DNA of 62,259 nucleotides. It comes from Sphingomonas echinoides ATCC 14820. GTDB lineage: Bacteria; Pseudomonadota; Alphaproteobacteria; Sphingomonadales; Sphingomonadaceae. Both the position numbers and the translations under genes were made by a program. This document shows, piece after piece, positions 27,991-39,297 of this stretch (its first letter is position 1; each line of letters starts with the position of its first letter). The stretch is taken from positions 261,385 through 323,643 of the forward strand of contig NZ_JH584235.1 of assembly GCF_000241465.1 (NCBI RefSeq), in the 5' to 3' direction. The notes below the pieces were generated by a model. It was not told the DNA's origin and searched no databases. It saw only the letters and a program-made list of their open reading frames with translations.

Positions 27991-30014
27991 TGCCTATTGT
28001 CAAAGTCGATGGTGTCGAGATTGAAGTTCCCGCCGGGGCCACTGTGCTCCAGGCGTGCGAGCTCGCCGGCAAGGAAATCCCGCGCTTCTGCTATCATGAG
28101 CGGCTGAGCATTGCGGGCAATTGCCGCATGTGCCTGGTCGAGGTGAAGCCGGGGCCGCCCAAGCCGCAGGCATCCTGCGCGCTGCCGGCGGCTGACAAGC
28201 AGGAGATCTTTACCAATTCGCCGATGGTGAAGAACGCGCGCGAAGGGGTGATGGAGTTCCTGCTCATCAACCATCCGCTCGATTGCCCGATTTGCGATCA
28301 GGGCGGCGAATGCGACCTGCAGGACCAGTCGGTCGCTTATGGCCGTGGCACGTCGCGCTATGACGAGAATAAGCGCGCGGTCACCGAGAAATATATGGGG
28401 CCGATCGTGAAGACGGTGATGACACGCTGCATCCAGTGCACGCGCTGCATCCGCTTTGCCGAGGAAGTCGCCGGCGTCGAGGAAATCGGTGCGATCGGGC
28501 GTGGCGAGAACATGCAGATCGTGTCGTATCTCGAACATGCCGTGACGAGCGAATTGTCGGGCAATGTCGTGGACCTGTGCCCGGTCGGCGCGCTGACCTC
28601 TAAGCCTTATGCATTCGAGGCGCGCCCGTGGGAGCTGAAGAAGACGCTGACGATCGACGTAATGGACGCGGTCGGCACCAACATCCGGCTCGATTCACGC
28701 GGTCGCCAGGTGCTCCGCGCTCTGCCGCGCATCAACGAGGACGTGAACGAGGAATGGGCGAGCGACAAGACGCGCCACGCGGTTGACGGGCTCGTCCGCC
28801 GTCGGCTCGACAAGCCGTATATCCGCAAGGATGGCCGCCTGACCGAAGCATCGTGGGATGCGGCGTTCCTGGCGATTTCGCAGGTCGATGCGGGCGCGAG
28901 CGTGGCTGCGGTCGCGGGTGATCTGGTCGATTGCGAGACGATGTATGCCACCAAGGCGTTGCTCGGCAGCTTCGGCTCGACCCTGCTCGAAGGCCGCCAG
29001 ACCGGCATGGATTATGACACGTCGAGCCTGGCTGCGGTCAATTTCAACACGACGATCGCGGGCACCGAAAAGGCCGATGTGATCCTGATCGTGGGCAGCA
29101 ATGTGCGCTGGGAAGCGCCGCTGGTGAACACGCGCATCCGCAAGGCGATCAAGAAGGGCGCAAAGGTCTTCGCGATCGGGCCGGAAACCGAGCTGACCTA
29201 TAAGGTCGAGTGGTTGGGTGCCGATCTCGGCGTGCTCGGCGCTCTGCCGGAAGCGGTGACCGAGGCGTTCGCCAAGGCTGAGCGTCCGATGGTGATCGTC
29301 GGCGGGGCTGGCCTCAAGGTGTTGGGCGCGGCGCTGGCGCTGGTGCCGTCGCTGGGTCTGCTGAAAGATGCCGCTTCGACGGGCTCAGGACAGGGCTGGA
29401 ACGGCTTCAACGTTCTGCACATGGCGGCGAGCCGCATGGGCGGCCTGATGCTGGGCTATGCGCAGAAGGGCGGCATTGCCGACCTGGTTGCGGCCAAGCC
29501 GAAGCTCGCTTTCTTCCTGGGCGCGGACGAGGTCGATTTCGGCGCGTTTGCGGACACGTTCAAAGTCTATATCGGCCATCACGGCGACAAGGGGGCTGCG
29601 GCAGCGGACGTGGTTCTGCCGGCGGCGAGCTATGCCGAGAAATCCGGCACCTATGTCAATCTCGAAGGCCGGGTGCAGCGCGGCGAGCGTGCGGTGTTCC
29701 CGCCGGGCGATGCACGCGAGGACTGGACGATCCTGCGCGCCCTGTCGGGCGTGCTGGGCAAGACGCTGCCGTTCGACACGATCGAGGAACTGCGCGCGGC
29801 GATGGCGGTCGACACGCCTGCGCTGGGGACGCTGGGGCTGGCGACGTTCGATTGGGCGCCGCCTGCGCTGGATGCAGCGGCTGCGGGCGAGATCGCAGGC
29901 TATCCGATCAAGGACTTCTATCTGACGAACGCGATCTGTCGTGCGTCGCCGACGATGCAGCGCTGCTCGGCTGAACTTGTCCACGGCCAGGAATTCGCGG
30001 AGGCGGCGGAATGA
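27990..30014 (+). CDS. nuoG: NADH-quinone oxidoreductase subunit G
   Basis: A 674-residue, 75 kDa-type subunit. The N-terminal ferredoxin domain has its [2Fe-2S] ligands in [25 protein letters not shown]-x2-C-x2-C cluster follows in [18 protein letters not shown] and a further [4Fe-4S] set in [18 protein letters not shown]. The C-terminal two thirds is a molybdopterin-oxidoreductase-like fold without cofactor. Near residue 465 a short Ser/Gly-rich insertion (AASTGSGQG) matches a dispersed repeat and looks like a captured mobile palindrome half. The start at 27990 overlaps nuoF; the end overlaps nuoH. Confidence 0.95.
   Translation: MPIVKVDGVEIEVPAGATVLQACELAGKEIPRFCYHERLSIAGNCRMCLVEVKPGPPKPQASCALPAADKQEIFTNSPMVKNAREGVMEFLLINHPLDCPICDQGGECDLQDQSVAYGRGTSRYDENKRAVTEKYMGPIVKTVMTRCIQCTRCIRFAEEVAGVEEIGAIGRGENMQIVSYLEHAVTSELSGNVVDLCPVGALTSKPYAFEARPWELKKTLTIDVMDAVGTNIRLDSRGRQVLRALPRINEDVNEEWASDKTRHAVDGLVRRRLDKPYIRKDGRLTEASWDAAFLAISQVDAGASVAAVAGDLVDCETMYATKALLGSFGSTLLEGRQTGMDYDTSSLAAVNFNTTIAGTEKADVILIVGSNVRWEAPLVNTRIRKAIKKGAKVFAIGPETELTYKVEWLGADLGVLGALPEAVTEAFAKAERPMVIVGGAGLKVLGAALALVPSLGLLKDAASTGSGQGWNGFNVLHMAASRMGGLMLGYAQKGGIADLVAAKPKLAFFLGADEVDFGAFADTFKVYIGHHGDKGAAAADVVLPAASYAEKSGTYVNLEGRVQRGERAVFPPGDAREDWTILRALSGVLGKTLPFDTIEELRAAMAVDTPALGTLGLATFDWAPPALDAAAAGEIAGYPIKDFYLTNAICRASPTMQRCSAELVHGQEFAEAAE
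29373..29398. repeat. REP-like half element inside nuoG
   Basis: The 26 bases from GCTTCGACGGGCTCAGGACA onward resemble one arm of the CTTCGACA-GCTCAG repeats (compare the arms at 50069-50153). In frame they encode AASTGSGQG, an insertion not expected at this point of NuoG. The length keeps the frame open. Confidence 0.55.
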
Positions 30015-31066
30015 CCAGTTTCTTCACCTACCGTTTCGGCCTGCCGTTTGGCTGGGCGTGGTTCCTTGCCACGCTGATGGACATCTTGCTGATCGCGCTG
30101 CCGGTGATGCTGGCAGTGGCGATGCTGATCTATGCCGATCGCAAGATCTGGGCGTCGATGGCGCTGCGGCGTGGGCCGAACGTGGTCGGCCCGCTCGGGC
30201 TGCTGCAGTCCTTTGCCGACGGCCTCAAGGTGTTCCTGCAGGAAACCATTGTTCCGGCCGCTGCGAACAAGGCGCTGTTCCTGATCGCGCCGATCATCAC
30301 CTTTACGGTCGCCCTGATCGTGTGGGCGGTGGTGCCGTTCGATGCGCGCGCGGCACTGGCCGATATCAATGTCGGCTTGCTCTATGTGCTCGCGGCCTCA
30401 TCGCTTGGCGTTTACGGCATCATCCTCGCCGGTTGGGCGTCCAACTCGAAATATCCGTTCTTCTCGGCGATCCGCGCGGCGGCGCAGATGGTGTCATACG
30501 AAGTCGCGATCGGCTTCGTGCTGATTTCGATCGTGATGTGGGCGGGCAGCTTCAACCTGACCACGATCGTCGAAGCGCAGAAGAGCGTGATGGGGACGCC
30601 GGTCAACGGCTTCTTCCTCAACCCCTTGCTGTTCCCGATGGCGGTGGTGTTCTTCATCTCGTCGCTCGCCGAAACGCAGCGCGCGCCGTTCGATCTGGCC
30701 GAGGCCGAGAGCGAGCTGGTCGCGGGCTATCAGACCGAATATTCGTCGATGGCGTTCGCGCTCTACTGGCTTGGCGAATATGCCAACGTCATTTTGATGT
30801 GCGCGCTGAACGCGACGTTGTTTTGGGGGGGCTATCTGCCGCCGCTGGATATTCCGATCCTGTATGCGGTGCCCGGGATCCTCTGGCTGTTCATCAAGAT
30901 CCTGCTGTTCTTCTTCGTGTTCAGTTGGGTGAAGGCGACCGTCCCGCGCTATCGCTATGACCAGCTGATGCGGCTGGGGTGGAAGATCTTCCTGCCGCTG
31001 TCGCTGTTCTGGGTGTTCCTGGTGTCCGGCTTCCTCATGCTGACCCGCGTTGGAGTTCCGTCATGA
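30011..31066 (+). CDS. nuoH: NADH-quinone oxidoreductase subunit H
   Basis: A 351-residue membrane subunit joining the peripheral and membrane arms, with eight to nine helices. Family signatures [21 protein letters not shown] and the quinone-channel loop [28 protein letters not shown] are present with their conserved acidic residues. ATG overlaps the nuoG stop (ATGA) and its end overlaps the nuoI start. No deviation from the family was seen. Confidence 0.97.
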   Translation: MTSFFTYRFGLPFGWAWFLATLMDILLIALPVMLAVAMLIYADRKIWASMALRRGPNVVGPLGLLQSFADGLKVFLQETIVPAAANKALFLIAPIITFTVALIVWAVVPFDARAALADINVGLLYVLAASSLGVYGIILAGWASNSKYPFFSAIRAAAQMVSYEVAIGFVLISIVMWAGSFNLTTIVEAQKSVMGTPVNGFFLNPLLFPMAVVFFISSLAETQRAPFDLAEAESELVAGYQTEYSSMAFALYWLGEYANVILMCALNATLFWGGYLPPLDIPILYAVPGILWLFIKILLFFFVFSWVKATVPRYRYDQLMRLGWKIFLPLSLFWVFLVSGFLMLTRVGVPS

Positions 31067-31548
31067 GCCTTGCTCAGATCATCAAATCCTACACGCTTTG
31101 GGAGTTCCTCAAGGCGCACACGCTGACCCTGAAGTATTTCTTCAAGGCGAAGGCGACGATCAACTATCCGTTCGAGAAGAACCCGCTCAGCCCGCGTTTT
31201 CGCGGTGAGCATGTGCTGCGGCGCTACCCGAATGGCGAGGAACGCTGCATTGCGTGCAAGCTGTGCGAAGCGGTGTGCCCGGCACAGGCGATCACGATCG
31301 AGGCCGAACCGCGCGATGACGGCAGCCGCCGCACCACGCGCTATGACATCGACATGACCAAGTGCATCTTCTGTGGCCTGTGCCAGGAAGCCTGCCCGGT
31401 TGATGCCGTCGTCGAGGGGCCGAATTTCGAATATGCGACCGAAACGCGCGAGGAACTGATTTACGACAAGGCGAAATTGCTCGCCAACGGGGATCGCTGG
31501 GAAAGCGCCATCGCGGCGAACCTTGCCGCCGATGCGCCGTACCGTTAA
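31063..31548 (+). CDS. nuoI: NADH-quinone oxidoreductase subunit I
   Basis: A 161-residue ferredoxin-like subunit carrying clusters N6a and N6b. Two classical 4Fe-4S motifs are seen: [16 protein letters not shown] and [16 protein letters not shown]. The N-terminal amphipathic helix region ([41 protein letters not shown]) is typical. ATG 31063 overlaps the nuoH TGA. A 33-base gap separates it from nuoJ. Confidence 0.97.
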   Translation: MSLAQIIKSYTLWEFLKAHTLTLKYFFKAKATINYPFEKNPLSPRFRGEHVLRRYPNGEERCIACKLCEAVCPAQAITIEAEPRDDGSRRTTRYDIDMTKCIFCGLCQEACPVDAVVEGPNFEYATETREELIYDKAKLLANGDRWESAIAANLAADAPYR

Positions 31549-31581
31549 TCGCCAGCCGACTGTAAGGGGCCCACTGATTCC

Positions 31582-32193
31582 GTGATACAGGCACTCGCCT
31601 TTTATCTCTTCGCGACGATCGTTATCGTGTCGGCCGCGTTGACGATTACCGCCCGCAACCCGGTCCATGCCGTGCTGTGGCTGATCCTCGCTTTCTTCAA
31701 CGCCGCCGGCCTGATGGTGCTGGTGGGGGCGGAGTTCATCGCGATGCTGCTCGTCATCGTTTACGTGGGCGCAGTCGCCGTGCTGTTCCTGTTCGTGGTG
31801 ATGATGCTCAACATCGATTTCGCCGAGCTGCGCGCCGGTTTCGTGCGCTATGCAGCGCTCGGCGCGGTGCTCGCGATCGGGCTGGCGGCGGAGATCATGG
31901 TCGCCTTCGGGGCGTGGAGCGCGGGCAAGATCGAACTCGCCCGCCGCGCCGCGCCGACGCCGGAAACTGTGCCGAATATCGAGGCGATCGGGATGCTGCT
32001 CTACACGCGCTACCTGTTCGTGTTCGAAGGGGCGGGCCTGGTGCTGCTGGTCGCCATGATCGGCGCGATCGTGCTGACGCACCGTGACCGCACGGGTTCG
32101 CGCAAGCAGAACATCGCACGCCAGAATGCGCGGCGTCCGCAGGATGCGACGCGCAATACGCAGCCGACTGTCGGCGGAGGGATAGACCTGTGA
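31582..32193 (+). CDS. nuoJ: NADH-quinone oxidoreductase subunit J
   Basis: A 203-residue membrane subunit with five helices. The third helix [26 protein letters not shown] contains the conserved pi-bulge tyrosine. The C-terminal 35 residues after the last helix are basic and polar ([25 protein letters not shown]), typical for alphaproteobacteria. GTG 31582 is the start. It overlaps nuoK by GTGA. Confidence 0.95.
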   Translation: MIQALAFYLFATIVIVSAALTITARNPVHAVLWLILAFFNAAGLMVLVGAEFIAMLLVIVYVGAVAVLFLFVVMMLNIDFAELRAGFVRYAALGAVLAIGLAAEIMVAFGAWSAGKIELARRAAPTPETVPNIEAIGMLLYTRYLFVFEGAGLVLLVAMIGAIVLTHRDRTGSRKQNIARQNARRPQDATRNTQPTVGGGIDL

Positions 32194-32495
32194 TTGGGCT
32201 CGGCCATTATCTCGTCGTCGGGGCGATCCTGTTCGCGCTCGGCGTGTTCGGCATCATCGCCAATCGCAAGAACCTGATCGTCATGCTGATGGCGATCGAG
32301 TTGATCCTGCTGGCGGTGAACCTCAATTTCGTGGCCTTTTCGGGCTATCTGCACGATCTGGTGGGCCAAGTGTTCGCGATGTTCGTGCTGACGGTGGCGG
32401 CTGGCGAGGCCGCGATCGGCCTGGCCATTCTCGTTATCTATTTCCGCAGCCGCGGGACGATCTCGGTTGACGATGTCAACCGGATGAAGGGGTGA
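32190..32495 (+). CDS. nuoK: NADH-quinone oxidoreductase subunit K
   Basis: A 101-residue, three-helix antiporter-linker subunit. Conserved membrane glutamates are present in [19 protein letters not shown] and [16 protein letters not shown] 32190 overlaps the nuoJ TGA. It ends 7 bases before nuoL. Homologous to MrpC-type antiporter subunits. Confidence 0.96.
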   Translation: MIGLGHYLVVGAILFALGVFGIIANRKNLIVMLMAIELILLAVNLNFVAFSGYLHDLVGQVFAMFVLTVAAGEAAIGLAILVIYFRSRGTISVDDVNRMKG

Positions 32496-32502
32496 TCGCG
32501 AC

Positions 32503-34587
32503 GTGACTTCGATCCTTTTCATCGTTTTCCTGCCGCTGCTGGCGGCGATCGTCGCGGGCTTCTCGAACAAGACGTTCGGGGCGGTGCTGCCGAAGATCGT
32601 GACGACGGGCGCGCTGTTCGTGTCCGCGGTGCTGAGCTGGACGGTGTTCCTTCCGTATCTGAGCGGTGGCGAAGCCACGGTGACGCCGGTGCTCGACTGG
32701 ATTCATTCGGGCGACATGCGCATCGACTGGGCGCTGCGCGTTGACGCGCTGACCGCGGTGATGCTCGTCGTCATCACCAGCGTCTCGGCGCTCGTCCATC
32801 TGTATAGCTGGGGCTATATGGATGAGGATCCGGACCAGCCGCGCTTCTTCGCCTATCTGTCGCTGTTCACCTTCGCCATGCTGATGCTGGTGACCGCTGA
32901 TAATTTGGTGCAGATGTTCTTCGGCTGGGAAGGCGTGGGTCTCGCGTCCTACCTGCTGATCGGCTTCTGGTTCCGCAAGCCCAGCGCCAATGCCGCCGCG
33001 ATCAAGGCGTTCGTCGTCAACCGTGTCGGCGATTTGGGCTTCATGCTCGGCATTTTCGGCACCTATCTGGTGTTCCACACCATCTCGATCCCCGAGATCC
33101 TGCGGCTCGCGCCCGGGATGGCGGGTTCGACGATCGGGTTCGTCGGCTATCGTATCGATACGATGACGCTGCTATGCCTGCTGCTGTTCCTCGGTGCGAT
33201 GGGCAAGTCGGCGCAGCTCGGCCTGCACACCTGGTTGCCCGACGCGATGGAAGGCCCGACCCCGGTGTCGGCGCTGATCCACGCGGCGACGATGGTCACT
33301 GCGGGTGTGTTCATGGTGTGCCGCCTGTCGCCGATGTTCGAGACCTCGCCCTTCGCGCTGCATGTCGTGATGACGATCGGTGCGGCGACCTGCCTGTTCG
33401 CGGCGACGGTCGGGCTGGTGCAGACCGACATCAAGCGCGTGATCGCCTATTCGACCTGTTCGCAGCTCGGTTATATGTTCTTCGCGGCTGGCTGCGGCGC
33501 TTATGGCGCGGCGATGTTCCACCTGTTCACGCACGCTTTCTTCAAGGCGCTGCTGTTCCTGGGTGCCGGTTCGGTGATCCATGCGATGCATCACGAGCAG
33601 GACATGCGCTATTATGGCGGCCTGCGGAAACACATCCCGCTGACCTTCTGGGGCATGATGATGGGAACGCTGGCGATTACCGGCGTTGGCCTTCCGGCGG
33701 TGTTCGGCAATCCGGTCGCCTTTGGCTTTGCGGGCTTCCATTCGAAGGACGCGATCATCGAGGGCGCCTGGGCTGCCGGTCAGCATGGCGCGTCGATCGT
33801 CGGCATCATCGTCGCCTTGCTGACCAGCTTCTATTCGTGGCGCCTGATGTTCCTCACCTTCTGGGGCAAGCCGCGCTGGGAGCAGTCCGAGCATATCCAG
33901 CACGCGCTGCACGATGCGCACGGCCACGGCCATGACGATCACGGTCACGACCATGCGCACGCCCATGCCGATCATGGCCATGGTCCTGCGGCGCATAGCG
34001 ACGGGACGGGTGGCTATCATCCGCATGAGAGCCCGTTCCCGATGCTGATCCCGCTGATCCTATTGTCGGTCGGTGCGGTGCTCGCTGGCTTCGTGTTCCA
34101 CGGCTATTTCATCGAGCCGAGTGCTGGGGAAGCCTATTGGCACGGCGCGATCGCGTTCAACGAGCATCTGATGCACGCAATGCACGAGGTGCCGCTGGGC
34201 GTGAAGCTGTCGGCCTCGGTGGCGATGCTGCTGGGCCTGCTGGGCGCGTACATCTTCTACATCCGTTCGCCGGAAGCACCGGGCAGGCTGGCCGCGACCT
34301 ATCGTCCGATCTACCTGTTCCTGTTGAACAAATGGTATTTCGACGAGCTCTATAACCTGCTGTTTGTGAAGCCTGCCTTCGCGCTCGGCCGCTTCTTCTG
34401 GCACCGTGGTGACGAGAAGACGATCAACCGCCTCGGCCCCGATGGTGCCGCGTGGGTGGTCGAGCGGAGTGCGCGCGTCGCGGGCAGGGTCCAATCGGGA
34501 TATGTATACACGTATGCGTTCGTCATGCTGCTGGGGCTAACCGGGGCCGTGACCTGGGCGATCAACATTTGGGCGACGAGCAAGTGA
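32503..34587 (+). CDS. nuoL: NADH-quinone oxidoreductase subunit L, with His-rich loop
   Basis: A 694-residue proton-pumping subunit. Core antiporter motifs include [20 protein letters not shown] (conserved membrane glutamate), [28 protein letters not shown] and the lysine-bearing helices around SAQLGLHTW. Between helices near residues 463-506 lies a histidine-rich stretch with some 15 His plus Asp, Gly and Ala. The long C-terminal amphipathic lateral helix of the family should follow residue 560. GTG 32503 follows nuoK by 7 bases; the end overlaps nuoM by GTGA. Confidence 0.95.
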   Translation: MTSILFIVFLPLLAAIVAGFSNKTFGAVLPKIVTTGALFVSAVLSWTVFLPYLSGGEATVTPVLDWIHSGDMRIDWALRVDALTAVMLVVITSVSALVHLYSWGYMDEDPDQPRFFAYLSLFTFAMLMLVTADNLVQMFFGWEGVGLASYLLIGFWFRKPSANAAAIKAFVVNRVGDLGFMLGIFGTYLVFHTISIPEILRLAPGMAGSTIGFVGYRIDTMTLLCLLLFLGAMGKSAQLGLHTWLPDAMEGPTPVSALIHAATMVTAGVFMVCRLSPMFETSPFALHVVMTIGAATCLFAATVGLVQTDIKRVIAYSTCSQLGYMFFAAGCGAYGAAMFHLFTHAFFKALLFLGAGSVIHAMHHEQDMRYYGGLRKHIPLTFWGMMMGTLAITGVGLPAVFGNPVAFGFAGFHSKDAIIEGAWAAGQHGASIVGIIVALLTSFYSWRLMFLTFWGKPRWEQSEHIQHALHDAHGHGHDDHGHDHAHAHADHGHGPAAHSDGTGGYHPHESPFPMLIPLILLSVGAVLAGFVFHGYFIEPSAGEAYWHGAIAFNEHLMHAMHEVPLGVKLSASVAMLLGLLGAYIFYIRSPEAPGRLAATYRPIYLFLLNKWYFDELYNLLFVKPAFALGRFFWHRGDEKTINRLGPDGAAWVVERSARVAGRVQSGYVYTYAFVMLLGLTGAVTWAINIWATSK

Positions 34588-36113
34588 GCGGCCTTCCCAT
34601 GCTATCGATCATGCTCGCGATCCCCGCGATCGCAGCCATTGCCTGTCTCTTTGCAAGTGCGCAGGGCGCGCGCTGGATCGCGTTGATCGCGACCCTAGTT
34701 GATCTCGTGCTCGGGATCGGGCTGTGGGCCAATTTCGACATTGGCGGGCCGCAGTGGCAGTTCGTCGAAAATGCCGGCAGCCTGGGCGTGTTCAGCTGGA
34801 AGCTCGGTATCGACGGCTTCGCGCTGATGCTGGTGATGCTGAGCGTGTTCCTGATGCCGATCTGCATCGGCGCGAGCTGGGTGGCGATCACCGAGCGCGT
34901 GCAGGAATATATGGCGGCGTTCCTCATCACCGAAATGCTGATGATCGGCACCTTCACGGCGCAGGACATGTTCCTGTTCTACATCTTCTTCGAAGCCGGC
35001 CTGATCCCGATGTACCTGATCATCGGCATCTGGGGCGGCGCGAACCGGATCTACGCGTCGTACAAATTCTTCCTCTACACGTTGCTCGGCTCGGTGCTTA
35101 TGCTGGTGGCGATGCTGTGGATGGTCAGCTTCTCGGGCACGAGCGACATTCCGACGCTGCTCAACACCGATTTCCCGGTGCGCGTGCAGCCGTGGCTGTG
35201 GCTCGCGTTCTTCGCCTCGTTCGCGGTGAAGATGCCGATGTGGCCGTTCCACACCTGGTTGCCCGACGCGCACGTGCAGGCACCGACGGCAGGCTCGGTG
35301 ATCCTGGCGGGCGTGTTGCTGAAGCTCGGTGGATACGGCTTCCTGCGCTTCTCGCTGCCGATGTTCCCCGAAGCATCGGCGCAGTTCGGCTGGCTGATCC
35401 TGTCGCTGTCGGCGATTGCAGTGATCTACACCTCGCTGGTCGCGTTGGTGCAGTCCGACATGAAGAAGCTGATCGCCTATTCGTCGGTTGCGCACATGGC
35501 GATCGTGACGATCGGCCTGTTCGCCTTCAACCGCCAGGGCCTGGAAGGCGCGATGATCGTCATGCTGAGCCATGGTCTGGTATCGGCGGCATTGTTCCTG
35601 TGCGTCGGCGTAATTTACGACCGGCTGCACACCCGCGAGATCAGCCGTTATGGTGGCCTTGCGATCAACATGCCGCGTTACGCCTTGCTGTTCATGCTGT
35701 TCACCATGGCATCGGTCGGTTTGCCGGGCACGAGCGGGTTCGTGGGCGAATTCCTGTCGCTGGCCGGGACCTATCGCGTATCGACGCTGGCGACCTTGCT
35801 GTGCACCACCGGGATCATCCTGGGGGCTGCCTATATGCTGTATCTGTATCGCCGCGTGGTGTTTGGCGAGATCGTCCATGACGATGTCCGCGCCATGCCG
35901 GATTTGAGCCTGCGGGAGATTGCGTTGCTGGCCCCGATTGCCGCCGTTGTGTTGTGGATGGGGGTATACCCTGAGAGCTTCCTCTCGCCGATGCGGGGCG
36001 ATGTGGCGACGTTGCAGGCACGGATCGCACGGGCGGCCCCGGCTGGGGATTCGCTGCCGACCGCTGGCAAGGCGCTGGCGACACCCGCCGAACATGCGGA
36101 GGTACGGCCATGA
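34584..36113 (+). CDS. nuoM: NADH-quinone oxidoreductase subunit M
   Basis: A 509-residue antiporter-like proton-pumping subunit with 14 helices. The membrane glutamate lies in [17 protein letters not shown], the pump lysine region in [40 protein letters not shown], and another lysine in [17 protein letters not shown] 34584 overlaps the nuoL stop (GTGA); an ATG at 34599 is possible. The frame is open further upstream inside nuoL, which is a shadow. The end overlaps nuoN by ATGA. Confidence 0.95.
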   Translation: MSGLPMLSIMLAIPAIAAIACLFASAQGARWIALIATLVDLVLGIGLWANFDIGGPQWQFVENAGSLGVFSWKLGIDGFALMLVMLSVFLMPICIGASWVAITERVQEYMAAFLITEMLMIGTFTAQDMFLFYIFFEAGLIPMYLIIGIWGGANRIYASYKFFLYTLLGSVLMLVAMLWMVSFSGTSDIPTLLNTDFPVRVQPWLWLAFFASFAVKMPMWPFHTWLPDAHVQAPTAGSVILAGVLLKLGGYGFLRFSLPMFPEASAQFGWLILSLSAIAVIYTSLVALVQSDMKKLIAYSSVAHMAIVTIGLFAFNRQGLEGAMIVMLSHGLVSAALFLCVGVIYDRLHTREISRYGGLAINMPRYALLFMLFTMASVGLPGTSGFVGEFLSLAGTYRVSTLATLLCTTGIILGAAYMLYLYRRVVFGEIVHDDVRAMPDLSLREIALLAPIAAVVLWMGVYPESFLSPMRGDVATLQARIARAAPAGDSLPTAGKALATPAEHAEVRP

Positions 36114-37549
36114 ACGCGTCGCTGTTGATGTCGTTGCCGGAGCTGGTGCTGTCGGTCGGCGCGATCGCCTTGATGCTGGTATCGGCCTGGGGTGGACAGG
36201 CGTCTACGCGGTTGGTGTCCTGGGCATCGGTTGCAGTCCTGATCGGCGCAGGCATTGCGTTGATGGGCCCGGCCTCGTCGGGCGGATCGGCCTTTGGTGG
36301 TTTGTACCGCGCGGACGCCTTTGCGGCCTTTGCCAAGGTGCTGATTTATGGCGCGTCTGCGGTTGCCATCATCCTCGCCCCGCGCTTCTTCGCGATTGGC
36401 AGTGGTGACGATCTGCGCCCCGAATATCCCGTGCTGATCCTGCTGTCGGCAGCGGGCATGGGCATGATGGTGTCGGCGGGCGATTTGCTGACGCTGTATG
36501 TTGGCCTCGAACTGCAGAGCCTTGCCGCTTATGTGCTGGCGAGCTTCATGCGGCGCGATGTGCGCTCGGCCGAAGCGGGCCTCAAATATTTCGTGCTGGG
36601 CGCGCTGGCGAGCGGCATCCTGCTTTACGGCATCAGCCTGGTCTATGGCTTCAGCGGGACCACCTTGTTTTCGTCGATTGCGACCGCTTATGGCGCGGGC
36701 CAGTCGCTTGGGCTCACCTTCGGGCTGGTGTTCGTGTTTGCCGGGCTGGCGTTCAAGATGAGCGCGGTGCCGTTCCACATGTGGACCCCCGACGTGTATG
36801 AAGGCGCGCCCACGCCGGTGACTGCCTTCTTCGCCTCGGCCCCCAAAGTGGCGGCGATCGGCCTTGCGGTGCGCGTGGCCGTGGAAGCGATGGGCCCGGC
36901 GACCGACCAGTGGCGGCAGATCGTGATCTTCGCGGCGCTTGCCTCGATCATCTTCGGTGCGGTGGCCGCGATCGGGCAGACCAACGTCAAGCGCCTGCTG
37001 GCCTATTCGTCGATCAACAATGTCGGCTTCGTGCTGATCGGCCTTGCGGCCGGTACGCAGGAAGGCGTGGCGGCGGTGCTGTTCTATCTGACGGTCTATA
37101 TCGTCATGACGCTGGGCAGCTTCATCGTGGTGTTGCAGATGAAGGATAGCGAGGGGCAACCGGTCGAGACGATCGCGAGCCTGGCGGGCCTGTCGCGCTC
37201 GCGTCCGGCGTTGGCTTTGGCGATGGCGACCTTCATGTTCTCGCTGGCGGGGATTCCGCCGCTGCTGGGCTTCAACGCGAAGTTGGCGGTGTTCAACGCG
37301 GCGGTGCATGGCGGGCTGTATCCGCTCGCCGTGGCAGGCTTCGTCGCTTCGGTGATCGGTGCCTATTATTACCTGCGCGTGGTCAAGGTGATGTACTTCG
37401 ACGCGCCGGGTGAGGCGTATAGCGGTCGCGCGACGCCGGTGGAGAGCCTGCTGGTCACGCTGGCGGCGCTGTTTGTTTCGCCGGTCGGGTGGCTGACGCT
37501 GGGGGCGCTCGGCGTGTGGACCAACACTGCCGCCAAGGCGCTTTTCTGA
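36110..37549 (+). CDS. nuoN: NADH-quinone oxidoreductase subunit N
   Basis: A 479-residue antiporter-like subunit. Conserved elements: [40 protein letters not shown] (membrane glutamate and lysine), [33 protein letters not shown] and [20 protein letters not shown]. It closes the nuo operon. ATG 36110 overlaps nuoM (ATGA). The TGA at 37547-37549 overlaps a CTG that begins the conserved part of birA. Confidence 0.96.
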   Translation: MNASLLMSLPELVLSVGAIALMLVSAWGGQASTRLVSWASVAVLIGAGIALMGPASSGGSAFGGLYRADAFAAFAKVLIYGASAVAIILAPRFFAIGSGDDLRPEYPVLILLSAAGMGMMVSAGDLLTLYVGLELQSLAAYVLASFMRRDVRSAEAGLKYFVLGALASGILLYGISLVYGFSGTTLFSSIATAYGAGQSLGLTFGLVFVFAGLAFKMSAVPFHMWTPDVYEGAPTPVTAFFASAPKVAAIGLAVRVAVEAMGPATDQWRQIVIFAALASIIFGAVAAIGQTNVKRLLAYSSINNVGFVLIGLAAGTQEGVAAVLFYLTVYIVMTLGSFIVVLQMKDSEGQPVETIASLAGLSRSRPALALAMATFMFSLAGIPPLLGFNAKLAVFNAAVHGGLYPLAVAGFVASVIGAYYYLRVVKVMYFDAPGEAYSGRATPVESLLVTLAALFVSPVGWLTLGALGVWTNTAAKALF

Positions 37550-38274
37550 CGGGTACTATCCGCACCGTCGCCGAGACGGGCTCGACCAACGCCGATATGC
37601 TGCAGCTTGCTCGCTCCGGGGTGAGCGAGGGGCTGTGGCTGCGCGCCGAGCGGCAGCTGGGCGGGCGCGGGCGGCAGGGGCGGGCGTGGGTGTCTCCGGT
37701 CGGCAATTTCTACGGGTCGACGCTGGTCCGGGTGCGCGGTAGCGATCCGGCTGCTGCCACGCTCGCGCTGGTGGCGGCGGTGGCGTTGGAAGAGGTGGTC
37801 GGGGTCTATCTCGCGCACTTCCCCGGCCTTCGCCGGGGAAGTGCGGTCATCAAATGGCCCAACGACCTCCTCCTCAATGGCGCGAAGCTGTCCGGCATCC
37901 TGCTTGAACGTGCGGGCGATGCGGTGATTGTCGGCATCGGCGTCAACCTCGCGCATCACCCCGATGATACCGATCGCCGCGCCACCAGCCTCGCCGCGCA
38001 AGGTGCGGCACCCGACCCTGCCGACTTCGCCGAGACGCTGGCCGATGCGTTTGCGCGCTGGCTGAGCATCTGGCGCGGACAGGGGCTGGTGCCGGTGCGA
38101 GCGCGCTGGCTTGAGCGAGCGCATCCGATCGGCACCGCGCTGACGGCGCGTCTGGCCGATGGCACGGCGGTGGACGGCTTGTTCGACGGGCTGGATGCGG
38201 ACGGCGCGCTCATCCTGCGCTTGGCGGATGGCGCGACCCGTGCCATTCACGCCGGCGACGTGTTTTTGCTGTGA
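37516..38274 (+). CDS. birA: Biotin-[acetyl-CoA-carboxylase] ligase (BirA, ligase-only)
   Basis: Joins biotin to the lysine of biotin carboxyl carrier protein. Seen: TVAETGSTNADML, the biotin/ATP loop GGRGRQGRAWVSP, and the signature IKWPNDLLLNGAKLSGILLE with VIVGIGVNLAHHP. There is no N-terminal helix-turn-helix repressor domain. The start is uncertain: conserved sequence begins near 37550, where no ATG/GTG/TTG exists. GTG 37516 (within nuoN) is the nearest standard start; a CTG at 37546 overlapping the nuoN stop is the other candidate. A perfect 30-base palindrome at 37815-37844 adds about ten residues just before the KWPND signature. Target accB lies at 49061. Confidence 0.88.
   Translation: MDQHCRQGAFLTGTIRTVAETGSTNADMLQLARSGVSEGLWLRAERQLGGRGRQGRAWVSPVGNFYGSTLVRVRGSDPAAATLALVAAVALEEVVGVYLAHFPGLRRGSAVIKWPNDLLLNGAKLSGILLERAGDAVIVGIGVNLAHHPDDTDRRATSLAAQGAAPDPADFAETLADAFARWLSIWRGQGLVPVRARWLERAHPIGTALTARLADGTAVDGLFDGLDADGALILRLADGATRAIHAGDVFLL
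37815..37844. repeat. Perfect 30-base palindrome inside birA
   Basis: Arms GCACTTCCCCGGC and GCCGGGGAAGTGC pair perfectly around a CTTC loop. The core matches the arms of the intergenic repeat at 2071-2172. Read in frame it contributes HFPGLRRGS-like residues between a helix and the IKWPND strand of BirA, a place where family members usually have few residues. Confidence 0.85.
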
Positions 38275-38283
38275 TCTCCGCCT

Positions 38284-38361
38284 CCGTTCGTTTCGAGCGC
38301 AGTCGAGAAACCGGCACGGAACTGCATATCCCTGTGTCTCGACTTCGCTCGACACGAACGG
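38284..38361. repeat. 28-base-arm inverted repeat, copy between birA and coaX
   Basis: Arms at 38284-38311 and 38334-38361 share the CCGTTCGTTTCGAGCG family sequence seen at 24169-24245 and 41227-41302. The second arm has a compensating change (GACAC in place of GAAAC). It fills the gap between birA and coaX. Confidence 0.88.
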
Positions 38362-38373
38362 AAGGGTGACCGA

Positions 38374-39156
38374 ATGCTGCTCGCGATCGATGCCGGGAAC
38401 ACCAATGTCGTCTTCGCGCTGGTCCAGGGCCGCACGATCAAGGCGCGCTGGCGTATCGCGACCGACCCGCGCCGGACCGCCGATGAATATGCGGTGTGGC
38501 TGAGCCAGTTGCTGACGCTGGAGGGCTATGACCGGAGCGAGGTGACCGGTGTCATCATTGCCACCGTCGTGCCGCGCGCGCTCCACAACCTGCAAACGCT
38601 GGCGCGCAAATATTTCGGCGGCGAGCCGCTGATTGCGGGGGAGCCGCCGGTCGAATGGGGCATGGCGCTCGATGTCGACGAGCCGCGCAGTGTCGGGGCC
38701 GACCGCGCGGTCACCATGATCGCGGCGCATGCTCTGCACAGTGGCGACCTGATCGTGATCGATTTCGGCACCGCGACCACGCTCGACCTGGTCGATTATA
38801 GCGGGGCCTATAAAGGCGGGATCATCGCGCCGGGCATCAACCTGTCGCTCGACGCGCTCGTTACCGCAGCCGCCAAGCTGCCGCGGATTGCGATCGAGGC
38901 ACCAGCGTCGAAGAGCGTGATCGGGCGCGACACCGTCAGCCAGATGCAGATCGGCATCTTCTGGGGCTATGTCGCGATGATCGAGGGGCTGGTCGCGCGG
39001 ATGAAGGCCGAGGTGGGCAGGCCCGTGCGGGTGATCGCGACGGGAGGCCTCGCGATCCTGTTTGAACAGCATACCACTATGTTCGATGTGGTCGAACCCG
39101 ACCTGACAATTCAGGGGCTGGCGATTCTGTGGGATCGCGCCCATATAGCATCCTAG
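38374..39156 (+). CDS. coaX: Type III pantothenate kinase
   Basis: A 260-residue kinase for the first step of coenzyme A synthesis. N-terminal [16 protein letters not shown] is the phosphate-binding motif of the ASKHA fold. [12 protein letters not shown] and [13 protein letters not shown] form the substrate and second phosphate region, [16 protein letters not shown] the adenosine region, and [15 protein letters not shown] the C-terminal glycine motif. This type needs a monovalent cation and is not feedback inhibited by CoA. ATG 38374 lies just after the palindromic repeat. Confidence 0.95.
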   Translation: MLLAIDAGNTNVVFALVQGRTIKARWRIATDPRRTADEYAVWLSQLLTLEGYDRSEVTGVIIATVVPRALHNLQTLARKYFGGEPLIAGEPPVEWGMALDVDEPRSVGADRAVTMIAAHALHSGDLIVIDFGTATTLDLVDYSGAYKGGIIAPGINLSLDALVTAAAKLPRIAIEAPASKSVIGRDTVSQMQIGIFWGYVAMIEGLVARMKAEVGRPVRVIATGGLAILFEQHTTMFDVVEPDLTIQGLAILWDRAHIAS

Positions 39157-39297
39157 AGTCAGCGTGCGTGCGCCTCCGCCAGAACCCTGTGGTTGTGCGG
39201 TGCCCCGCTTCCCCGATCTCTACGAAATTCCGCGCCTAACCGCGCACATTCCCCGGTTCGCGTTCGCGCGGCCATCTTTGAAAGAACAGACACCTCC

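Noticed and set aside
34695..36095. A 466-codon minus-strand frame opposite nuoM
   Set aside because: Gln/His/Arg-rich shadow of nuoM codons; no start signal or family.
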